Assembly (NCBI GenBank): GCA_016295455.1
Contig: JAEDLE010000002.1
Span: forward strand, 1 to 56,929
Length of the DNA: 56,929 bases
Source: Bacteroidales bacterium
Lineage (GTDB): Bacteria; Bacteroidota; Bacteroidia; Bacteroidales; UBA932
Reading direction: 5' to 3'
Part shown: piece after piece, positions 1 to 8,292 of the stretch
Layout: each line of letters opens with the position of its first letter
How positions within the stretch are numbered: position 1 is the stretch's first letter
Notes under the pieces: generated by a model
What the model saw: only the letters and a program-made list of their open reading frames with translations
Told to the model about the DNA's origin: nothing
Database searches by the model: none
Made by a program: the position numbers and the translations under genes

Positions 1-117
1 CCCGACCTCTCCAGAAGAAGCCTGTCCTGCGGCCGACTGTCCTATACGCCCGACTTCCCCAGAAGAAGCCTGTCCTATACGTCCAGCTTCGCCGGCAACA
101 GCCTGGCCTGCAACCTT
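1..117 (-). repeat. Degenerate tandem repeat in the dnaX linker
   Basis: The bases at 1-28 and 50-77 are near-identical copies, and a weaker related stretch continues to about 117. Read in the dnaX frame, the unit is close to GQASSGEVGRIGQ, with variants such as GQAVAGEAGRIGQ. The array runs off the window, so copy number is unknown. It codes for low-complexity linker and is probably prone to slippage. Confidence 0.75.
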
Positions 118-1248
118 CTGGGTTCCGGACGGAACGGCCGCTTCGCCGGCAAGGTTGCCGTTGCCGCCCAGATATGCCAGTTTCATAAGGGCGAACTCCA
201 CGTGCAGCCTCGGATTGATGCTGCTCCTATAGCCGGCCTCGCAGGAGGTCGTGACGGCAAGCGCGTCATAAATGAACTTCATCGTGCAGCGTCCGGCCTG
301 CTCCCTGTACTGCGCCTTAAGAGAATCCGGAGCCTCAAGGAGCGCATCCAGCCCGTCGGTGCGGGCAACCGCCAGATTCCTCAGATGGCTGCTGAGGGCA
401 GACACGAAATGAAGGGCATTGAAGCCCCTGGCAAGTATGTCCGAGAACCTCAGCAGGGCTGCAGCATGGTCACCCCTGAGAAAATCGTCCACCAGCGCAA
501 AACAGTGCTCATGCGAAAGCACGTTGAGATTGTGCAGCACCTCCTCATACTTCACCTCAGTGCCGCAGAAGGCAACCGTCTGGTCGAATATGGTGAGGGC
601 GTCACGCATGGCGCCGTCAGCCTTGGACGCTATCACGTGCAGGGACTCGTCCCCGATGGTGATGCCCTCCCGGTCCGCAATGGACCTGAGGTTCGTAACC
701 ATATCCGCAATGCTTATCCTGTTGAAATCATAGGTCTGGCAGCGGGAAAGTATGGTCGGGAGTATCTTGTGCTTCTCGGTGGTGGCAAGTATGAATATGG
801 CGTGTGCCGGCGGCTCCTCCAGAGTCTTGAGGAAAGCGTTGAACGCCTGGTTCGAAAGCATATGCACCTCATCCACGATGAACACGCTGTAACGGCCGAC
901 CTGAGGAGGGATGTTGACCTGCTCTATCAGCGCCTTTATATCCTCCACGCTGTTGTTGGAAGCGGCATCAAGCTCATGTATGCAGTAGGACCTGCCCTCC
1001 TGGAAAGAACGGCAGGACTCGCATTCGCCGCAAGGTTCCATATCCTCCCCCGGATGGGCGCAGTTGATGGTCTTGGCGAATATTCTCGCAGCGCTGGTCT
1101 TTCCCACTCCTCGCGGGCCGCAGAAAAGGTAGGCGTGCGCGAGCTGCCCCCTGATGACGGAATTCTTCAGAGTCTTGACTATCGTGTCCTGGCCGATGAG
1201 CGATTCAAAGGAATCCGGCCTGTATTTGCGTGCTGATACAGTGTACAT
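1..1248 (-). CDS. dnaX: DNA polymerase III subunit gamma/tau (5' part)
   Basis: Clamp-loader ATPase that assembles the sliding clamp during replication. I translated the minus strand: the frame opens MYTVSARKYRP and stays open for 416 codons to the window edge, so the C-terminus is missing. Visible signatures are Walker A GPRGVGKT at residues 44-51, a four-Cys zinc module (C63, C73, C76, C79), Walker B DEVH at 126-129 and the SRC motif at 168-170. The ATG at 1248 matches the family's usual N-terminus. After about residue 370 the protein becomes a Gly/Gln/Ser/Ala-rich repeat (see the repeat entry), expected for the linker between the ATPase and tau-specific parts. A Bacteroidota-type -7 element lies only 6 bases upstream of the ATG. 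Identification is very secure; whether a shorter gamma form is made cannot be judged here. Confidence 0.96.
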   Translation of the reverse strand, partial: MYTVSARKYRPDSFESLIGQDTIVKTLKNSVIRGQLAHAYLFCGPRGVGKTSAARIFAKTINCAHPGEDMEPCGECESCRSFQEGRSYCIHELDAASNNSVEDIKALIEQVNIPPQVGRYSVFIVDEVHMLSNQAFNAFLKTLEEPPAHAIFILATTEKHKILPTILSRCQTYDFNRISIADMVTNLRSIADREGITIGDESLHVIASKADGAMRDALTIFDQTVAFCGTEVKYEEVLHNLNVLSHEHCFALVDDFLRGDHAAALLRFSDILARGFNALHFVSALSSHLRNLAVARTDGLDALLEAPDSLKAQYREQAGRCTMKFIYDALAVTTSCEAGYRSSINPRLHVEFALMKLAYLGGNGNLAGEAAVPSGTQKVAGQAVAGEAGRIGQASSGEVGRIGQSAAGQASSGEVG

Positions 1249-1254
1249 ATTTCA

Positions 1255-1262
1255 CAAATGTA
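1255..1262 (-). promoter_or_regulatory. -7 promoter element for dnaX
   Basis: TACATTTG matches the Bacteroidota -7 consensus TAnnTTTG. Only six bases separate it from the dnaX ATG, which predicts a leaderless or nearly leaderless mRNA. No clear -33 element was seen. Confidence 0.5.
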
Positions 1263-1276
1263 CATAAAAAAATTCG

Positions 1277-1284
1277 TAACTTTG
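1277..1284 (+). promoter_or_regulatory. -7 promoter element for the 1305-4101 operon
   Basis: TAACTTTG matches TAnnTTTG and lies 20 bases before the ATG at 1305. It is divergent from the dnaX element and within 15 bases of it, so the two promoters may compete. Confidence 0.5.
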
Positions 1285-1304
1285 TGTGTTAACACACTTG
1301 TCTG

Positions 1305-2132
1305 ATGAAAAGAATCACCGCCATATTCCTCTCCGTGCTTGTCCTTTCCTGCGGGCTGATGCAGGCCCAGGGGAAGAAGGAAGACATAGTCCAGGTAACC
1401 ATAAGCACGAAGAAAGACAAACTCATTGACGTACAGAACAAAACGGTGAAAGTCGTGCTCGGCGGCGACGACCTCTGCAGCCTCGCCCTGAGAGACGCCG
1501 TGAAGAACTCCTGGTGGCTTTCCCCATACGAGTTCTGCGGCATGGAGGACTTCCGCAAGCTCCGAAGCAACGACAACTTCTATTTCCTGTATATGGTGAC
1601 GCGCGACGACGGCATCAACTACCTCCGTCTGGCCAAGGGCGGCTCCGACGACATCGATTCGATGCTCGAGGCAGTGACCTTCCCGTTCTGCCCCTCTGAC
1701 GGATTCACCGGCAGGGAAGGCTCGTATATGCCTGCACTTCTGGACATTATGCAGGAATATGTCGAACGCTCACTCAGCGACGGCTTCAAGAACGTCAGCA
1801 CCATGGTCACCAAGATGCCTAAAGACGGACTCAAACTCATATTCGATGAATATGACCTCGGGCCGGTGGACGGGAAAACCCGCGGGAAATGCCTTGAGGG
1901 CAGGATTTATGACAGCACCGATGCGGCGGATGCGATCCATTACGGCACTGCGGACACTGCTGTGGGATATACCATATTCCCGGTGAATGCCTCAACGGGC
2001 GTGTGCTACAAGATGCTGCTTGACGCGAGGACGCACGACCTGTACTATTTCCGCAAGCACAAGATAGCCTCGCCCGAGGACAAGGGCTTCCTCAAGAAAG
2101 ACATCAGGACTTTGACCAAAGGGGCGGAATGA
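1305..2132 (+). CDS. Exported protein of unknown function
   Basis: 275 residues starting with a clear signal peptide (MKRITAIFLSVLVLSCGLMQAQ). Cleavage could follow the AQ at about residue 22; a Cys at residue 16 could serve as a poor lipobox. The mature part has no motif I recognise. It contains several WW/Y-rich patches and a C-terminal stretch typical of a globular periplasmic domain. It is first in a tight operon: its stop overlaps the ATG of the M16 peptidase by four bases (ATGA), so translation is probably coupled. This suggests, but does not show, a shared role with the peptidase at the envelope. Confidence 0.75.
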   Translation: MKRITAIFLSVLVLSCGLMQAQGKKEDIVQVTISTKKDKLIDVQNKTVKVVLGGDDLCSLALRDAVKNSWWLSPYEFCGMEDFRKLRSNDNFYFLYMVTRDDGINYLRLAKGGSDDIDSMLEAVTFPFCPSDGFTGREGSYMPALLDIMQEYVERSLSDGFKNVSTMVTKMPKDGLKLIFDEYDLGPVDGKTRGKCLEGRIYDSTDAADAIHYGTADTAVGYTIFPVNASTGVCYKMLLDARTHDLYYFRKHKIASPEDKGFLKKDIRTLTKGAE

Positions 2133-3451
2133 TTTGCGGGAAAGCGGCCTGCGGCATGTCATATGCCGTCAGGAGGAGCGGGTCCGCAGTGGCCTACTGC
2201 TCCCTCGGGATACGTTGCGGGACCAGGAACGAGAAAGGCTTCAGCAGCGGCATAGCCCATTTCACGGAACACGCGCTGTTCAAGGGAACCGCCCACAGAA
2301 GCGCCTCAAGCATAAACAGTTATCTTGACAGACTGGGTGGCGAACTGAACGCTTTCACCACCAAGGAGGAGATAGTCCTGCATTCGACCGTGCTCAAGGA
2401 GGACCTGCGCAAGGCGGCTTCCCTGCTTATGGAACTGGCATCCTGCCCGAGCTTTCCCGCACAGGAGATCGAGGTCGAGCGGGGCGTGATACTCGAAGAA
2501 ATCCAGTCCTACAAGGACAGCCCTTCGGACGACGTATATGACCGTTTCGAAGGCATGCTGTTCAAGGGCCATCCCCTCTCCGGGCCCATACTGGGCACAA
2601 GCCAGTCGGTCAGGAAAATCACTTCGGATGAACTCACCGCGTTCGTGGCCAGGAACTTCAGGCCGGAAGCGATGGTCTTCTCAGTAGTCGCAGATTTCGA
2701 GGAGGAAAAGCTGGAGGCCATGCTGCTCAGGCTGATGGACAAATGGTTCCCGCAGGGAATGCTCCAAGCGGCGCAGGGTCCGGCCTCAATGACGCAGGCT
2801 GTGGATCCGGCAAAGCAGGGTATCGCCCCGGAACGGAACTGCCCTATCGCGGGAGTGAAGCCGCCCGAGGGTCCGGACTACTATCTCCCAAGCCCCGAGA
2901 AGTTCGACCTGAGCATAGAGAAGAAGAACCACGAAGCCAATGCCGTCACCGGTTATCTCGCTCCCTCACTCTATGAGGAGCACGCGAGAGTCTGCGCCAT
3001 ACTGACGGGCAACATACTCGCGGGTCCGGCATCCAACTCATTACTCAACAACATATTGCGCGAAAAGAACGGATGGGTTTACGGCGTCGAGTCGTCATAT
3101 ACCCAATATTCCGATACCGGCATAATGGCGATAAGCCTGGGCTGCGACAGGCAGAATCTGGACAGATGCCGCAAGGCGATGGACAGGATACTCCGCGGGA
3201 TGATGGAGACCCCTATGTCCGAGGCCAGGCTCAAGGCTGCGAAGAAGCAGCTGCTGGGACAGCTCTCCATCAGTTCCGACAACGGGGAGAGCCAGTGCCT
3301 GAGCATGGGCAAGAGCCTGCTGGCCTTCGGGAAAGTCGCATCCGACAACAGCGTACGCAGTCTCATAGAAGAAATAAGCGCCGAGGACATCAGGCAGATG
3401 TGCTGCCGCATCTTCGGAAACCCGAACCTTTCAACACTGGTATTCTTGTAA
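2129..3451 (+). CDS. M16 family zinc metallopeptidase
   Basis: 440 residues. The inverted zinc motif HxxEH is present at H44-F-T-E47-H48, followed by the expected downstream acidic helix (VERGVILEEI) that supplies the third ligand, so the active site looks complete. The length fits a single M16 unit of the processing-peptidase type, with an active N-terminal half and a structural C-terminal half carrying the R/Y region (GWVYGVESSYTQYSDTG). No signal peptide is evident, so it is probably cytoplasmic. It overlaps the upstream gene by four bases and its stop shares one base with the next ATG. Substrate unknown. Confidence 0.9.
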   Translation: MICGKAACGMSYAVRRSGSAVAYCSLGIRCGTRNEKGFSSGIAHFTEHALFKGTAHRSASSINSYLDRLGGELNAFTTKEEIVLHSTVLKEDLRKAASLLMELASCPSFPAQEIEVERGVILEEIQSYKDSPSDDVYDRFEGMLFKGHPLSGPILGTSQSVRKITSDELTAFVARNFRPEAMVFSVVADFEEEKLEAMLLRLMDKWFPQGMLQAAQGPASMTQAVDPAKQGIAPERNCPIAGVKPPEGPDYYLPSPEKFDLSIEKKNHEANAVTGYLAPSLYEEHARVCAILTGNILAGPASNSLLNNILREKNGWVYGVESSYTQYSDTGIMAISLGCDRQNLDRCRKAMDRILRGMMETPMSEARLKAAKKQLLGQLSISSDNGESQCLSMGKSLLAFGKVASDNSVRSLIEEISAEDIRQMCCRIFGNPNLSTLVFL

Positions 3452-4101
3452 TGGAAAGCACGGAAGAGAAATATCTCAAGGAACACAGCACCCCCGCGGG
3501 CGAGGCTCTCGGCTGGCTGGAAAGACAGACCTACATCAGGACAAACTACCCGAGAATGCTTTCCGGAGCCGTCCAGGGGCGTTTTCTCACGCTTATGGCG
3601 GAATTCCTGAAAGCCCGCAACATACTCGAAATCGGAACCTTCACGGGCTACTCGTCCATCTGCCTTGCATATGGCCTCGGGGAGGACGGCCATCTGGACG
3701 CGCTGGAAATCAACGACGAACTTGAAGACCTCATACGCGAAGGCTGGGAAAAGGCCGGGGTAAGCGGAAAGATAAGCCTGCACATAGGCGACGCCAAGGA
3801 CACGCTGCTGAAACTCAGGGAAGAAGGCCGGAAATATGACCTCGTGTACATCGACGCCAACAAGAGGGAATACTGCGACTACTACCGTCTGGTCATGGAT
3901 ATGCTGGAGGAGGGCGGCTGCATACTGGCCGACGATGTGCTTTGGGACGGAAAACTGTACCAGGACCCTATACCTTCGGACAAGCAGACCCGGGGCATAG
4001 CCGAGTTCAACGATATGGTCGTGGCGGACCCGAGGGTCGAGGTCGTCATACTCCCTGTGAGGGATGGACTGAGCATCATCAGAAAAAAGAACAACCTGTA
4101 G
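3451..4101 (+). CDS. SAM-dependent O-methyltransferase
   Basis: 216 residues from the ATG at 3451. An in-frame extension to 3073 exists but lies inside the M16 gene in another frame and is a shadow. SAM motif I is E60-IGTFTGYSS; the metal-binding Asp region is YIDANKREY (D135) with ILADDVLW near 159-165. This is the catechol / caffeoyl-CoA type fold, which needs a divalent metal. The family methylates hydroxyls of small aromatics or, in some members, tRNA uridines (TrmR type); the sequence alone does not choose between them. Start and stop bases are shared with the peptidase, so it is the third gene of the same operon. Confidence 0.88.
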   Translation: MESTEEKYLKEHSTPAGEALGWLERQTYIRTNYPRMLSGAVQGRFLTLMAEFLKARNILEIGTFTGYSSICLAYGLGEDGHLDALEINDELEDLIREGWEKAGVSGKISLHIGDAKDTLLKLREEGRKYDLVYIDANKREYCDYYRLVMDMLEEGGCILADDVLWDGKLYQDPIPSDKQTRGIAEFNDMVVADPRVEVVILPVRDGLSIIRKKNNL

Positions 4102-4125
4102 AAGAAGGTGGGGAACAAAGAGAAA

Positions 4126-4153
4126 CCGCGGCAGATCTCACGACCGGCCGCGG
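4126..4153 (-). terminator. Possible terminator of the serC-serA-DUF1015 operon
   Basis: Seven-base stem (4126-4132 with 4147-4153, CCGCGGC/GCCGCGG) and a 14-base loop. On the minus strand it is followed by a pyrimidine-rich TTTCTCTTT tract. It sits between two converging operons. The long loop and broken T-tract lower confidence. Confidence 0.4.
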
Positions 4154-4264
4154 CAAAAAGTGTTCATCTATTCAGCATTATTTGAATCAGCTTATGCGTT
4201 TCGTCAACTGATATTGCCAATTGCGTGCCAAAACATGCGGAAAGATTTAATTTTTTGAACATGC

Positions 4265-5509
4265 TCAGTCCAAAGTGTGGATGGCGAGACCTGAGCGGAG
4301 CTTAGGCTCGAACCAGGTGGTCTTAGGAGGCATGATGTTGCCGCTGTCAGCTATGGCGATGAGCTGGGCCATCGACACAGGGTAAAGCGCGAACGCAACC
4401 TTCATCTCTCCGCTGTCGACCCTGCGGCTGAGTTCGCCCAGACCGCGGATACCGCCCACGAAGTCAATCCTCTTGTCGGTACGCAGATCCTTGATGCCCA
4501 GAATCTTGTCAAGCACGAGACGGGAGAGGATAGTCACATCGAGCACACCTATAGGGTCATTGTCGTCATAACGGCCGTCTTTCGCGGCGAGGCTGTACCA
4601 CTTGCCGCCGAGATACATCGAGAACTCGTGGAGCCTTGCAGGGGAATATGGCTGCGCGCAACTTTCCTCCCTCACAGTGAAGTCCTCTTCCAGAGCCTTG
4701 AGCAGGCCGGCCTCATCCAGGCCGTTGAGATCCTTGACCACGCGGTTGTAGTCGATGATCTTGAGCTGGCTCTCAGGGAAGCATACGGTCATGAAGTAGT
4801 TGTACTCCTCATTGCCGGTATGAGAAGGATTCTGCTCCCTCTTTTCGGCGCCCACCCTTGCAGCCGCAGCCGTACGATGGTGACCGTCAGCAACATAGAA
4901 GGCGTCAACCTCATCAGTGAATATGGCGGTGATCCTGTCGATCACCTGCTGGTCGCGTATAGGCCAGAACCTGTGGCCGAAACCGTTCTCATCCACGAAG
5001 TCATATTCAGGTGCCGCAGCTGCCGCCGCAGCGACTATGGCGTTGAGTTCCGCATTGTCCTTGTAGGCAAAGAACACCGGTTCGATGTTGGCGTTCTGGA
5101 TGCGGACGTGAATCATGCGGTCATCCTCCTTGTCCTTCCTGGTGAGCTCGTGCTTCTTGATGCGTCCCTCGGAGTAGTCGTCGGTATGGGCGCAGAGAAC
5201 GAGACCGTACTGGGTGCGGCCGTCCATGGTCTGCGCATAGACATAGTAGCAAGGCTTGTCGTCCCTGACGAGCCAGCCTTTCTCCTGCCACTCCTTGAAA
5301 TTCACCACGGCCCTGTCATATACCCTCTGGTCGTGTTCCTCGAGCATAGGCTCGAAGTCAATTTCCGGCTTGGTGATATGTAGCAGGGACTTCTCCCCTG
5401 CCATAGCCTTGGCTTCCTGTGAGTTAAGGACATCATAAGGTGGTGCCGCCACTTCGGTGACAAGGTTCTTTGGAGGCCTGATGGCCGCGAATGGTTTAAC
5501 TCTTACCAT
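4265..5509 (-). CDS. DUF1015 family protein, serine-operon member
   Basis: 414 residues. Typical DUF1015 features: APPYDV near the N-terminus (22-27), a HELTRKDKEDDR block (120-131), and the family's DGHHR motif at 208-212 followed by TAAAARVG. The DGHxR pattern resembles the nucleotide/phosphate-binding motif of the ParB/sulfiredoxin-like fold, which includes the free-serine kinase SerK; that link is my inference. It starts four bases after the serA stop and ends the serC-serA operon, where a phosphoserine phosphatase gene might be expected. A role in O-phosphoserine/serine interconversion is therefore plausible but unproven. Family assignment is secure; function is not. Confidence 0.85.
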   Translation of the reverse strand: MVRVKPFAAIRPPKNLVTEVAAPPYDVLNSQEAKAMAGEKSLLHITKPEIDFEPMLEEHDQRVYDRAVVNFKEWQEKGWLVRDDKPCYYVYAQTMDGRTQYGLVLCAHTDDYSEGRIKKHELTRKDKEDDRMIHVRIQNANIEPVFFAYKDNAELNAIVAAAAAAAPEYDFVDENGFGHRFWPIRDQQVIDRITAIFTDEVDAFYVADGHHRTAAAARVGAEKREQNPSHTGNEEYNYFMTVCFPESQLKIIDYNRVVKDLNGLDEAGLLKALEEDFTVREESCAQPYSPARLHEFSMYLGGKWYSLAAKDGRYDDNDPIGVLDVTILSRLVLDKILGIKDLRTDKRIDFVGGIRGLGELSRRVDSGEMKVAFALYPVSMAQLIAIADSGNIMPPKTTWFEPKLRSGLAIHTLD

Positions 5510-5513
5510 ATTG

Positions 5514-6434
5514 CTATCTGTTTACCTGGAAACGGGTGTTTCCTGTTTCAAAATAATCCACTATCTGGCTCGCAGCGGCGAGACCTGCGTTCATATTTGC
5601 CTCGGCTGTCTGAGCGCCCATTTTCTTAGGGGTAGCGAAAACCCTGACTCCGAACTTCTCGCGCAGCGCCTCATAGTTGTCCGGAGCCACGTCAGCGACG
5701 TACTTGAGGTCCGGCCTGTCCTCGAGAGCCCTCATCAGGCCTTCCTCATCGATTACCTCCTTCCTCGCGGTGTTCACGAGGCAGGCGCCCTTAGGCATAC
5801 GGGTGATGAGGTCGTAGCCGATGGAACGTACGGTCTGCGGAGTCGCAGGGATATGGATGGAGACAAAGTCGCTGGATGCGTACATATGCTCCAGATTCTC
5901 AGCCGGTTCCGCACCGAGTTCCCTGATCTTGTCGGCAGGGATGAACGGGTCGATGGCCATAATCTTGAGACCGAGGGCCTCAGCCTTCCTTCCGACCAGC
6001 CTGCCCACGTTGCCATATGCCTGGACACCGAGGGTCTTGCCCATAATCTCGCTTCCGGTAGCCGGGGTGAACTGTCCGCGGCTCATGAATATCATCATCG
6101 CGATGGCGAGCTCCGCCACTGCGTTGGAGTTCTGTCCCGGGGTGTTCATCACGACCACGCCGTGAGCAGTCGCGGCCTCGAGGTCGACGTTGTCGAATCC
6201 CGCGCCCGCGCGAACGACTATCTTCATTTCAGGAGCCGCGTCAAGCACTTCGGCTGTAACCTTGTCGGAACGGATTATGAGGGCCTGCACATCGGCTACG
6301 GCAGCCACAAGTTCCGACTGGTCAGCATATTTCTCAAGTTTCACGAGAGAGTGTCCGGCCTTGGTGAGTATGTCCTCGATTCCGGCCACAGCCGCTGCGG
6401 AGAACGGCTTCTGGGTTGCAAGCAAAACTTTCAT
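5514..6434 (-). CDS. serA: D-3-phosphoglycerate dehydrogenase, lysine type, no ACT domain
   Basis: 306 residues; catalyses the NAD-dependent first step of serine synthesis. Family signatures: RAGAGFDNVD (75-84), the nucleotide-binding turn AYGNVG (139-144; its first Gly is replaced by Ala), and NTARKEV with the catalytic Arg224. Where most enzymes have PHxG with the catalytic His, this one reads TPKKMGAQ with Lys270 at that position. A Lys in this position defines the 'K-type' enzymes known from Entamoeba histolytica. There is no C-terminal ACT or ASB domain, so serine feedback through ACT is not expected. It lies six bases after serC. Confidence 0.93.
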   Translation of the reverse strand: MKVLLATQKPFSAAAVAGIEDILTKAGHSLVKLEKYADQSELVAAVADVQALIIRSDKVTAEVLDAAPEMKIVVRAGAGFDNVDLEAATAHGVVVMNTPGQNSNAVAELAIAMMIFMSRGQFTPATGSEIMGKTLGVQAYGNVGRLVGRKAEALGLKIMAIDPFIPADKIRELGAEPAENLEHMYASSDFVSIHIPATPQTVRSIGYDLITRMPKGACLVNTARKEVIDEEGLMRALEDRPDLKYVADVAPDNYEALREKFGVRVFATPKKMGAQTAEANMNAGLAAASQIVDYFETGNTRFQVNR

Positions 6435-6440
6435 TTCCTG

Positions 6441-7514
6441 TTATTTCTTGAGTTCTTCGAATTCCTTCATGCAGTCCACGAGAGCCTGTACGTCCTCGAT
6501 AGGGCAGGCGTTGTAGAGGGATGCCCTGAAGCCGCCCACGCTGCGGTGGCCCTTGATGCCCACCATCTTCCTTTCCTTGGCGAAGGCCATGAACTCGTCC
6601 TGGAGTTCCTCCTTGCCCGGAGCCATCACGAAGCATACGTTCATCAGAGAACGGTCCTCCGGAGCGGCAGTACCCACGAAGAGGGAGTTGCGGTCGATCT
6701 CGCCGTAGAGGAGTTCGGCCTTCTTCCTGTTGATTTCGTGTATGGCCTCGACTCCGCCTATGCTCTTGAGCCACTTGAGGGTCTCGTTCATCATGAATAT
6801 GGAGAAGACAGGAGGGGTGTTGAACATGGACTCCTTGTCGATATGGGTGCGGTAGTCAAGCATGGTAGGGATGTACCTGCTGACCCTTCCGAGAGCGTCC
6901 TTCCTGATGATGGCGAAGATCACGCCCGCAGGGCCGACGTTCTTCTGCGCGCCTCCGTAGATGAGGTCATACTTGCTCACGTCCACAGGACGGCTCATTA
7001 TGTCTGAGGACATGTCGGCGATGAGAGGACAAGGACAGTCGATGTCAGTCTTTATCTCGGTACCGTATATGGTGTTGTTGGTGGTGATGTGCAGGTAGTC
7101 CAGGTCGGCAGGAATCTCGAAACCCTTTGGGATGTAGCTGTAGTTCCTGTCCTTCGAGCAGGCTATGGCATATGCCTCGCCTATGCCCTGGGCCTCCTTG
7201 AGAGCCTTGTGAGCCCATACGCCCGTGTCAAGATAGGCAGCCTTCTTCTCGAGGAAGTTCATCGCCACATAGAGGAACTGCAGGCTGGCACCGCCGCCGA
7301 GGAATACGACCTCGTGTGTGTCAGGAATATGGAGGAGCTCCTTCCAGAGCGCCCTGCACTCGTCCATTGTGGCTTCCCACTCCTTGGTCCTGTGGGAAAT
7401 GGAAAGAACTGAGACACCCGTGCCCTTGAAATCCTTCAATGCCTCGATTGCATTGTCGATGGCCACCTGAGGGAGTATGCAGGGGCCGGCGTTGAATACG
7501 TGTACTTTACCCAT
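6441..7514 (-). CDS. serC: Phosphoserine aminotransferase
   Basis: 357 residues; PLP enzyme that converts 3-phosphohydroxypyruvate and glutamate to phosphoserine. The N-terminus VFNAGPCILP and the GGAQKNVGPAG block, with PLP lysine K191, are diagnostic; SHRTKEWE and GGGASLQF are also present. I start at the ATG at 7514 (MGKVHVFNAGP), which matches the family; an upstream in-frame TTG at 7544 would add ten residues of no family resemblance. First gene of the serC-serA-DUF1015 operon, with a -7 element 58 bases upstream. Confidence 0.95.
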   Translation of the reverse strand: MGKVHVFNAGPCILPQVAIDNAIEALKDFKGTGVSVLSISHRTKEWEATMDECRALWKELLHIPDTHEVVFLGGGASLQFLYVAMNFLEKKAAYLDTGVWAHKALKEAQGIGEAYAIACSKDRNYSYIPKGFEIPADLDYLHITTNNTIYGTEIKTDIDCPCPLIADMSSDIMSRPVDVSKYDLIYGGAQKNVGPAGVIFAIIRKDALGRVSRYIPTMLDYRTHIDKESMFNTPPVFSIFMMNETLKWLKSIGGVEAIHEINRKKAELLYGEIDRNSLFVGTAAPEDRSLMNVCFVMAPGKEELQDEFMAFAKERKMVGIKGHRSVGGFRASLYNACPIEDVQALVDCMKEFEELKK

Positions 7515-7572
7515 ATTACAGTAGTTGATAACAGTGTTTGTCAAGTATTGTTTCTGATAGCCAAAAACGTTT

Positions 7573-7580
7573 CAAAGATA
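7573..7580 (-). promoter_or_regulatory. -7 promoter element for serC operon
   Basis: TATCTTTG matches TAnnTTTG and lies 58 bases before the serC ATG, in the AT-rich gap between yigZ and serC. Confidence 0.45.
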
Positions 7581-7604
7581 ACGTTTTTTCAGATTATGCA
7601 AGCA

Positions 7605-8216
7605 TTATTCTAACATTTTTATCCCACAGTCGGAAATATGCTCCATTCTGTCACGGAAATCGGCCTCCGCCGACAGCCTGACCCGGGTCCTGAGGCTGCA
7701 GCGTTCCCCGAAATCCTGGGCGCTCTGGGGCAGGTCCATATCCTTGAGGACCTTCATCACCTGGTTCATCGCCATATACCCGAATTCCACGGAGTAGTTG
7801 CGTCCGGCAATCTTGGTGGCCGTTCCGGCGTTGTCCAGGGCGTCTGCCGTGGCCGTACGGTAGGCCCTGACGAGGCCGGGTATGCCGAGTTTTATCCCGC
7901 CGAAGTATCTGACCACCACCACGAGCACGTCACTGAGCTCCCGGGAGTCGATCTGCCCGAGTATGGGGCGTCCAGATGAGCCGGAAGGTTCCCCGTCATC
8001 GTTCGCCCGGTATTTCTCGCCCCCGCAGCCGAGGCGGTAGGCATAGCAGTGGTGCCGGGCGTCGTGATACTCCTTCTTCACGGAAGCCACGATTTCCCGC
8101 ACCTGGTCCTCGGTCTCCACCGGATAGGCCAGCGAGATGAACCTGCTGCCCTTGTCCTTGAAAAGCCCTTCGGCCCTGTCCGCCACGCTCCTGTACTCGT
8201 CCCTTATTTCCTCCAT
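7605..8216 (-). CDS. yigZ: YigZ / IMPACT family protein
   Basis: 203 residues from the ATG at 8216 (MEEIRDEYRSV), the usual length for the family; the frame is open further upstream but that part covers the promoter. Signatures: SRFISLAYPV, ARHHCYAYRLG, the DDGEPSGSSGRPIL block and VVVVRYFGGIKLG, which together define the UPF0029 N-terminal domain. The C-terminal ~70 residues form the second, EF-G-like domain. Bacterial members have no settled function; eukaryotic IMPACT modulates GCN1/GCN2. It is divergent from the pRiA4b-like gene and ends about 90 bases upstream of serC. Confidence 0.9.
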   Translation of the reverse strand: MEEIRDEYRSVADRAEGLFKDKGSRFISLAYPVETEDQVREIVASVKKEYHDARHHCYAYRLGCGGEKYRANDDGEPSGSSGRPILGQIDSRELSDVLVVVVRYFGGIKLGIPGLVRAYRTATADALDNAGTATKIAGRNYSVEFGYMAMNQVMKVLKDMDLPQSAQDFGERCSLRTRVRLSAEADFRDRMEHISDCGIKMLE

Positions 8217-8240
8217 TTTCAACTTCGATGATGGTGTCCC

Positions 8241-8248
8241 CAAAAATA
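8241..8248 (-). promoter_or_regulatory. -7 promoter element for yigZ
   Basis: Minus-strand TATTTTTG matches TAnnTTTG, 24 bases before the yigZ ATG at 8216; this supports that start. Confidence 0.45.
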
Positions 8249-8260
8249 AGGATTTTTTAT

Positions 8261-8268
8261 TACCTTTG
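8261..8268 (+). promoter_or_regulatory. -7 promoter element for the 8293 gene and miaA
   Basis: TACCTTTG matches TAnnTTTG, 24 bases before the ATG at 8293. The divergent yigZ element lies 12 bases away with the same 24-base spacing to its own start. Confidence 0.5.
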
Positions 8269-8292
8269 ACGGCGTTTTCCAAAAATAACCAT

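Noticed and set aside
202..1236. A 344-codon plus-strand frame
   Set aside because: It is the antisense of dnaX, whose minus-strand translation has all clamp-loader motifs.
3073..3450. N-terminal extension of the O-methyltransferase
   Set aside because: Lies inside the M16 gene in another frame; the ATG at 3451 gives the family's normal start.
5457..7007. A 516-codon plus-strand frame
   Set aside because: Antisense to serA and serC; it is rich in His and Arg and shows no domain.
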